From positions 9,541-73,540 of the forward strand of contig JAZRVT010000028.1 in assembly GCA_045599325.1 (NCBI GenBank): DNA of 64,000 nucleotides, in the 5' to 3' direction. The position numbers and the translations under genes were made by a program. The DNA comes from Cacconaster sp045599325. Lineage in GTDB: Bacteria > Bacteroidota > Bacteroidia > Bacteroidales > UBA932. Positions within the stretch are counted from its first letter, which is position 1. Each line of letters starts with the position of its first letter. Positions 59,679 to 64,000 of this stretch are shown here, one piece after another. The notes below the pieces were generated by a model that was not told the origin of the DNA, ran no database searches, and saw only the letters and a list, made by a program, of their open reading frames with translations.

Positions 59679-59811
59679 TCACAGGCACACCCATCAGAAG
59701 GCCCTTGTAAGCGGGGTGCCCTGTGACGGTACCGCCTGATTGCCTGCACCGTCACAGCCAATCCTTGCTCGAACGCACTCCAGGAGTGTCCGCCTGTGAC
59801 GGTGTTTGTCG
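59667..59811. repeat. 20-bp inverted repeat with nested 10-bp inverted repeat
   Basis: The arm at 59667-59686 is an exact reverse complement of 59792-59811 (CGACAAACACCGTCACAGGC). Inside the 105-bp spacer, CTGTGACGGT at 59721-59730 is an exact reverse complement of 59748-59757. The 10-mer ACCGTCACAG thus occurs four times in alternating orientation within 145 bp. The stretch could fold as nested hairpins. Confidence 0.9.
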
Positions 59812-60158
59812 TCAGATCTATGCTGACTGCCGGCGGCGATGATGGATGGCCACGGACGGCGGCGCAGGAGAAAGATAATGCCGGCGGCGCGGGAAACCGA
59901 AAGATTTTCTCCATCATATGGCAAAACCTGAAAATGGTTGACCTGCCGGGGTGATTTTGCCTGAAAATTCCCCCAAAATGATGATTTTCTGGTATTTCTG
60001 GGGAATATTACGTTAATCCTCCCCCGAAACTTGACAGTATATGTGCCGAAAACAATCCCGATTGGTCTTGTCCTCCGGAAATTGCATATGATTGTTATAT
60101 TTATCTCTGTTGTTGGCATCTGATAACTCTGTCGGCAAGGGCCGGCAGGGCAGTACCC
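59812..60158. other. Intergenic stretch without a supported gene
   Basis: I find no reading frame with a credible start or protein character. It contains the left copy of a 12-bp repeat (59967-59978) and a nearby GGGGAAT that can pair with ATTCCCC. Long minus-strand open frames here have Arg/Ser-rich translations and look like shadows. Confidence 0.5.
59967..59978. repeat. Left copy of 12-bp direct repeat
   Basis: ATTCCCCCAAAA occurs here and again at 63989-64000, with similar flanks (TTGCCTGAAA before this copy, TTGCCGAAT before the other). The two copies bracket the restriction-methylation gene, the small membrane ORF and the deoxyribosyltransferase-like gene. Confidence 0.6.
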
Positions 60159-60317
60159 GTGATTCTGCTGGCTCTGGCCATATGCCTTTTTGTGTTCCTC
60201 TGCCTTGTGGGGATCCTCGCCAACCTGAAGGATGCCAAGGTTCACGGGGTGATTGAGATATCCAATGTCGTCTGCCAGCTTTCCGTAGCCATTGCGGCAA
60301 TATTGCTGTTCCAATAA
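60159..60317 (+). CDS. Possible 52-residue two-helix membrane protein
   Basis: A GTG-initiated frame encodes 52 residues with two clear hydrophobic helices (ILLALAICLFVFLCLVGIL and VCQLSVAIAAILLF) joined by a polar loop (ANLKDAKVHGVIEISN). The strong membrane pattern is unlikely for random sequence. There is no ATG in the upstream frame and no -7 box, so it could also be the tail of a decayed longer gene. Another short frame upstream (MIVIFISVVGI) ends just before it in a different phase, which would fit a frameshifted remnant. Function unknown. Confidence 0.35.
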   Translation: MILLALAICLFVFLCLVGILANLKDAKVHGVIEISNVVCQLSVAIAAILLFQ

Positions 60318-60623
60318 TCTGCGCTTCGGTTGGGACAGTCCTGTCAAGTGCTCTCTGCCAGTCGGCAGCGCGGGGGGACAGCGGGCGGCTTCCGGTCACT
60401 GCGTCGTCGGGCGGGCTCACTTCCTCTTCGTTCGCTTTTTCCGCCCGCCTTGATGGTGCCCTCATTCCGCTCGCGCCTCCTTGACGCGCTGCCGCTGCAA
60501 CAGGCTATGACTCTGACATTTTGTTGTGACATAATCATATTTGCAAACTTACTGCTGTTTTTATAATAGCTCAAGCGGAGCTTGAATTATTTTCATTAAC
60601 TTTAACCATTCAATCGTATTGAT
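60318..60623. other. Leader region of the restriction-methylation gene
   Basis: This 306-bp gap has a 7-of-8 -7 box (CATATTTG, 60536-60543). A small hairpin follows (TCAAG-CGGAG-CTTGA near 60571-60585, with AATA/TATT extending the stem) and then a short T-rich stretch, inside the presumed 5' leader. It may be a weak terminator or leader structure. No gene is supported. Confidence 0.4.
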
Positions 60624-63383
60624 ATGCAACGTAATCAGCAATATAAGGAAGCAAAATCGTTTGCTGACAGGTGGAAAGGTAAAGGCTACGAGAAAGGTGA
60701 AAGCCAGACCTTCTGGCTGGAACTGCTACAAACAGTGTTGGGCGTAGAACGACCATACGACATAATATCTTTCGAAAATCAGGTCAAACTCAGCAGCACC
60801 AGTTTCATTGATGCCTATATCGAACCGACACATGTTCTGATTGAGCAGAAATCTATCGACAAGGACCTACGCAAAGCAATTCCTCAGAGCGACGGCACTC
60901 TTTTGACACCCTTCCAGCAGGCAAAGCGATACGCAGCAGAATTGCCATATTCAAAGCGTCCGCGCTGGATGGTGATATGCAATTTCAAGGAATTCCACGT
61001 TTATGATATGGAAAATCCTCAGGGTGAGCCTGAGGTGATGCTGCTCGAGAATCTGGAAACTGACTTCGAAAGGATGCGTTTCCTGGTGGAGCAAGGTAAC
61101 GAACATCTCAAGAAAGAGATGGAGGTCTCTTTGAAAGCGGGAGAAATCATTGGTGAGATTTATGATGAACTGTTGAAGCAGTATATCAACCCTAATGACC
61201 CTCAAACCCTCAAGAGTCTGAATGTACTCTGTGTCCGTTTGGTATTCTGCCTCTATGCCGAGGATGCAGGACTATTCGGAGAAAAACGCTGTATGTTCCA
61301 CGACTACCTGGCGCAGTTCAAGCCGGGCGAAGGTGATATGCGGGATGGTCTCATCAAACTCTTTGAGACTCTCAACACTCCGGTTGGCCAGCGTAGTCCT
61401 TACCTGAAACCGAGCCTCAAAGCATTCCCATACTGCAACGGTGGTCTTTTCTCCGACAGGGACATTGAAATACCGTTCTTCAACGATAAGATTGCACACC
61501 TTATTCTGAAAAAAGCCAGCGATGACTTCGACTGGAGTCAGATAAGCCCGACCATCTTCGGGGCCGTCTTCGAGAGCACCTTGAATCCCGAGACCCGCCG
61601 CAGCGGAGGAATGCACTACACCAGTATCGAGAACATCCACAAGGTGATAGATCCTCTCTTCCTCGATGACCTCAAGAAAGAGCTGGAGGTAATCATTGCC
61701 GAGCCTATCGAGAAGAAGCGCATCCAGAAGGCCCGTGAATATCAGGACAAACTCGCAACGCTCAAATTCCTCGACCCCGCCTGCGGCAGCGGCAACTTCC
61801 TCACGGAAACTTATCTTTCGCTCAGGCGTCTGGAAAACGAGGCGATGTCCATAATCGGCGACCTGTTCAACCCCATTAAGGTCGATATACGCCAGTTCTA
61901 CGGTATCGAGATAAACGACTTCGCTGTGGCCACTGCAACGACTGCCCTATGGATAGCCGAGGCGCAAATGATGGCCGAGACCGAAAGGATGCTGCATATC
62001 AACCTCGATTTCCTGCCGCTGAAGTCATACAACAACATCCGGGAAGGCAATGCCTTGAGGATTGATTGGAACGAGGTAGTGCCGGCATCAGAACTGAACT
62101 ATATAATGGGGAATCCACCTTTCTCCGGTGCTCGATGGATGGGGAAGGAACAAAAAGATGACGTTCTTGAAATTTTCGGAGTCAAGTGGCCCGGTGTTGG
62201 AGATTTGGACTATGTATGCTGCTGGTACAAGAAATCGGCTGAATACATCGCCGGAACGTCTATCAGATGCGCTCTTGTATCAACCAACTCAATCACACAG
62301 GGAGGTTCTGTCGCTAATCTCTGGAAGCCTTTGATGGATGCTCCGTACAACGTTCATATAGATTTTGCCTGGCGTACTTTCCGATGGGACAGCGAAGCAA
62401 GCATCAAGGCACACGTCCATTGTGTGATTGTCGGATTCAGTATAGCCGCATCAGAAAGACAGAAACTCATATTTGAAGAAGGACGTACCCCTCAAGCAGC
62501 CGCAAATATCAATGGGTATCTCCTTGGAGCGGAAAATATCTTTATTGATAAAAGGCAAAAGCCTATCTCAGATGTACCTCAAATTTGTCTCGGAGGTCAG
62601 CCTATTGACGATGGAAACTTAACGTTGACAGAAGAAGAAAGGAAAGAGTTGCTTCAACAAGAGCCACAGGCCGAGCCTTGTTTGCGCTTCTATATGATGG
62701 GCAAGGATTTCATCGATAGAAAACCGCGATATTGCTTATGGCTTAAAGGAGTGGAGCCATCAGTTATCAGAAAATGTCCGGAAATATTGAAACGCATCGA
62801 AAATGTCCGGACTTTCAGGCTTGGAAGCAATAGGGCAAGTACACTCAAGGCAGCTGATAACCCAATGTTGTTTGGAGCTCCTTTTGAATGCACGAGTGAC
62901 TATGTCGCCATTCCAAAAGTATCATCTGAGAATCGACGTTATATTCCTATGGACTATCTGTCCAAAGATATTATCCCTGGAGATAAGTTGTTTACTATGC
63001 AGGGAGCTTCGTTGTATCATTTTGGAATAATGATGTCAAATGTTCATATGGCTTGGATGAGGGCAATCTGCGGAAGATTAAAGAGTGATTACAGCTATTC
63101 GAACACCATCGTTTACAACAACTTCCCTTGGCCAACACCCACCGATGCCCAGAAAGCAAAGATTGAGGCGACCGCCCAGGCAATCCTCGATGCCCGTGCC
63201 AAATATCCCGACTGCTCCCTTGCCGACCTTTATGACGAACTCACAATGCCCGTCGAACTCCGCAAAGCCCATCAGGAAAACGACAAGGCCGTAATGGAAG
63301 CCTACGGCTTCAACTGGCGCACAATGACCGAATCCGACTGCGTCGCTGAACTCTTCAATATGTATAAAGAGTTAACTGAATAA
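60624..63383 (+). CDS. MmeI-like type II restriction-methylation fusion enzyme
   Basis: This 919-residue single-chain restriction-methylation protein has an N-terminal nuclease part with a PD-ExK-type site in the MmeI form: Asp63, then Glu74-x-Lys76 (IDAY...LIEQKS). A helical spacer contains VRLVFCLYAEDAGLF, and an N6-adenine methyltransferase follows with motif I LDPACGSGNF (about residue 383) and motif IV NPPF (about 497). The C-terminal part has a target-recognition-like region and the closing YSNTIVYNNFPWP block typical of these enzymes. Type IIL/IIG enzymes methylate one strand and cut at a distance without a separate methylase. No partner gene is seen. Lower GC than neighbours suggests transfer. 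Recognition site unknown. Confidence 0.88.
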   Translation: MQRNQQYKEAKSFADRWKGKGYEKGESQTFWLELLQTVLGVERPYDIISFENQVKLSSTSFIDAYIEPTHVLIEQKSIDKDLRKAIPQSDGTLLTPFQQAKRYAAELPYSKRPRWMVICNFKEFHVYDMENPQGEPEVMLLENLETDFERMRFLVEQGNEHLKKEMEVSLKAGEIIGEIYDELLKQYINPNDPQTLKSLNVLCVRLVFCLYAEDAGLFGEKRCMFHDYLAQFKPGEGDMRDGLIKLFETLNTPVGQRSPYLKPSLKAFPYCNGGLFSDRDIEIPFFNDKIAHLILKKASDDFDWSQISPTIFGAVFESTLNPETRRSGGMHYTSIENIHKVIDPLFLDDLKKELEVIIAEPIEKKRIQKAREYQDKLATLKFLDPACGSGNFLTETYLSLRRLENEAMSIIGDLFNPIKVDIRQFYGIEINDFAVATATTALWIAEAQMMAETERMLHINLDFLPLKSYNNIREGNALRIDWNEVVPASELNYIMGNPPFSGARWMGKEQKDDVLEIFGVKWPGVGDLDYVCCWYKKSAEYIAGTSIRCALVSTNSITQGGSVANLWKPLMDAPYNVHIDFAWRTFRWDSEASIKAHVHCVIVGFSIAASERQKLIFEEGRTPQAAANINGYLLGAENIFIDKRQKPISDVPQICLGGQPIDDGNLTLTEEERKELLQQEPQAEPCLRFYMMGKDFIDRKPRYCLWLKGVEPSVIRKCPEILKRIENVRTFRLGSNRASTLKAADNPMLFGAPFECTSDYVAIPKVSSENRRYIPMDYLSKDIIPGDKLFTMQGASLYHFGIMMSNVHMAWMRAICGRLKSDYSYSNTIVYNNFPWPTPTDAQKAKIEATAQAILDARAKYPDCSLADLYDELTMPVELRKAHQENDKAVMEAYGFNWRTMTESDCVAELFNMYKELTE

Positions 63384-63448
63384 TATGCATTTCGTCACCT
63401 TCCACGAATCGTCAATTTCTATCTTGAAATGATTCACTAGGTTTGAAC

Positions 63449-63478
63449 TTGTTAATCTTTTTATTATCCGTAGGTTTG
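63449..63478 (+). promoter_or_regulatory. Promoter of the deoxyribosyltransferase-like gene
   Basis: A TTG at 63449-63451 lies 19 bp upstream of a perfect -7 box TAGGTTTG at 63471-63478, the Bacteroidetes -33/-7 spacing. The ATG follows 11 bp later. A second TAGGTTTG lies at 63438-63445. Confidence 0.5.
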
Positions 63479-63489
63479 ACTATTATTCT

Positions 63490-63813
63490 ATGGTCGGCAA
63501 ATACAAAGTGATAACCCTCTGCGGCAGCACGCGTTTCAAGGAGCAGTTTCTGGAGGCTCAGAAACGCCTTACGCTTGAAGGGAACATCGTGATCAGTGTC
63601 GGGCTCTTCGGGCACTCGGGGGATGATGAGGTATGGACGGAAGGCACTAAGGAGATGCTGGACGATATGCACAAGCGCAAGATCGATATGGCGGACGAGA
63701 TCTTTGTCATCAACGTCGGCGGCTATATCGGCAGCAGCACCAGGAGTGAGATTGAGTATGCTCTGGCCAATGGCAAAGCAGTTGGATATTTAGAATCAGC
63801 GGTAGTCAAATAG
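63490..63813 (+). CDS. Nucleoside 2-deoxyribosyltransferase-like small protein
   Basis: The 107-residue protein has a Rossmann-like fold signature of the nucleoside 2-deoxyribosyltransferase superfamily. It shows CGSTRFKEQFLEAQKRLTLEGNIV at the N-terminus, then DDMHKRKIDMADEIFVINVGGYIGSSTRSEIEYALANGK, where the acidic S-x-x-E-I-E-Y-A-x-x-x-G-K helix is conserved. Similar small proteins are common in phages and mobile islands. It is shorter than classical enzymes (about 150 residues). Whether it hydrolyses nucleotides or transfers deoxyribose is not known. Confidence 0.7.
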   Translation: MVGKYKVITLCGSTRFKEQFLEAQKRLTLEGNIVISVGLFGHSGDDEVWTEGTKEMLDDMHKRKIDMADEIFVINVGGYIGSSTRSEIEYALANGKAVGYLESAVVK

Positions 63814-63845
63814 TAAAATAATTCTCGGTAATTCAAGTAATTACG

Positions 63846-63853
63846 TATATTTG
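63846..63853 (+). promoter_or_regulatory. -7 box near window end
   Basis: TATATTTG fully matches TAnnTTTG. It should drive a plus-strand gene or RNA that begins within or beyond the last 140 bp; no ORF is visible there. Confidence 0.4.
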
Positions 63854-63988
63854 CAACAGAAGACGAGAGTTGCATATAGGCGAGATTGCATCAAGCTCCG
63901 CAGCCGTCATTTTTTTGCCGTAAATCACTTTGGTTTAGGGCTTTATTATTTCCAACTTTCCCTCCATTCGGGATTGATATTGCCGAAT

Positions 63989-64000
63989 ATTCCCCCAAAA
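63989..64000. repeat. Right copy of 12-bp direct repeat (at window edge)
   Basis: ATTCCCCCAAAA is identical to 59967-59978. The window ends with its last base, so the true length of the repeat is unknown. Confidence 0.6.

Noticed and set aside
59549..59917. N-terminal extension of the exported hydrolase to 59917
   Set aside because: It would place the signal peptide in the middle of the protein and translate the 17-bp repeats and the promoter.
60330..60566. 78-codon frame starting MGQSC upstream of the restriction gene
   Set aside because: Arg/Leu-rich translation with no hydrophobic or domain pattern until a chance hydrophobic tail, overlapping the presumed promoter of the next gene.

Overview
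The window looks like a chromosomal segment of a gut-type Bacteroidales bacterium. It carries two SusC/SusD outer-membrane importer pairs, several lipoproteins with Bacteroidetes-style lipoboxes, and many copies of the Bacteroidetes -7 promoter box (TAnnTTTG) placed just upstream of genes. The base composition is fairly GC-rich, with a visibly more AT-rich stretch from about 43.5 to 57.8 kb and again in the restriction gene near 61-63 kb (judged by eye). Genus is not determined from the sequence.

Region 1 (1-15.6 kb) is one long minus-strand operon. In transcription order it holds a DcuC-type carrier, SusC, SusD, a second DcuC-type carrier, an exported M14 zinc carboxypeptidase, isoaspartyl dipeptidase IadA, an alpha/beta-hydrolase lipoprotein, and a very large lipoprotein built of repeats of about 297 residues that runs off the window. 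A divergent membrane-anchored one-component regulator sits at its head. The set reads as capture of peptides at the outer membrane, trimming in the periplasm, cytoplasmic release of aspartate from beta-aspartyl dipeptides, and C4-dicarboxylate exchange.

Region 2 (15.6-43.4 kb) is mostly housekeeping: a GMP synthase lacking the glutaminase domain, TypA/BipA, YceD-L32, two tRNAs (Arg CCU, Val GAC), a heavy-metal exporter family protein, AhcY, XerD, Nth, FtsE, a secreted TPR protein with a beta-barrel partner, GyrB, an SDR enzyme, a PgpH-type HD membrane protein, Lnt, LysE, an FeoB with a degenerate G domain, a beta-lactamase-fold lipoprotein, an Na/Pi cotransporter and a PhoB/PhoR pair with a candidate Pho box.

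Region 3 (43.5-58.2 kb) is a sialic-acid utilisation island. A FadR-type GntR regulator and LrgAB face a long plus-strand operon: NanA, an AGE-family epimerase, SusC/SusD, a secreted beta-propeller protein of unknown activity, an MFS transporter, an SGNH esterase, a nucleoside phosphorylase, cytidine deaminase and a YhcH/NanQ-type protein. The propeller protein is a candidate non-GH33 sialidase, LrgAB a candidate pyruvate transporter, and three TAGATAnnnnCTA boxes candidate operators.

Region 4 (58.2-64 kb) holds a DnaQ-like exonuclease, a secreted hydrolase, a repeat-rich intergenic stretch with a possible 52-residue membrane protein, a solitary MmeI-like restriction-methylation enzyme and a small nucleoside-deoxyribosyltransferase-like protein. 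A 12-bp direct repeat flanks the last part.
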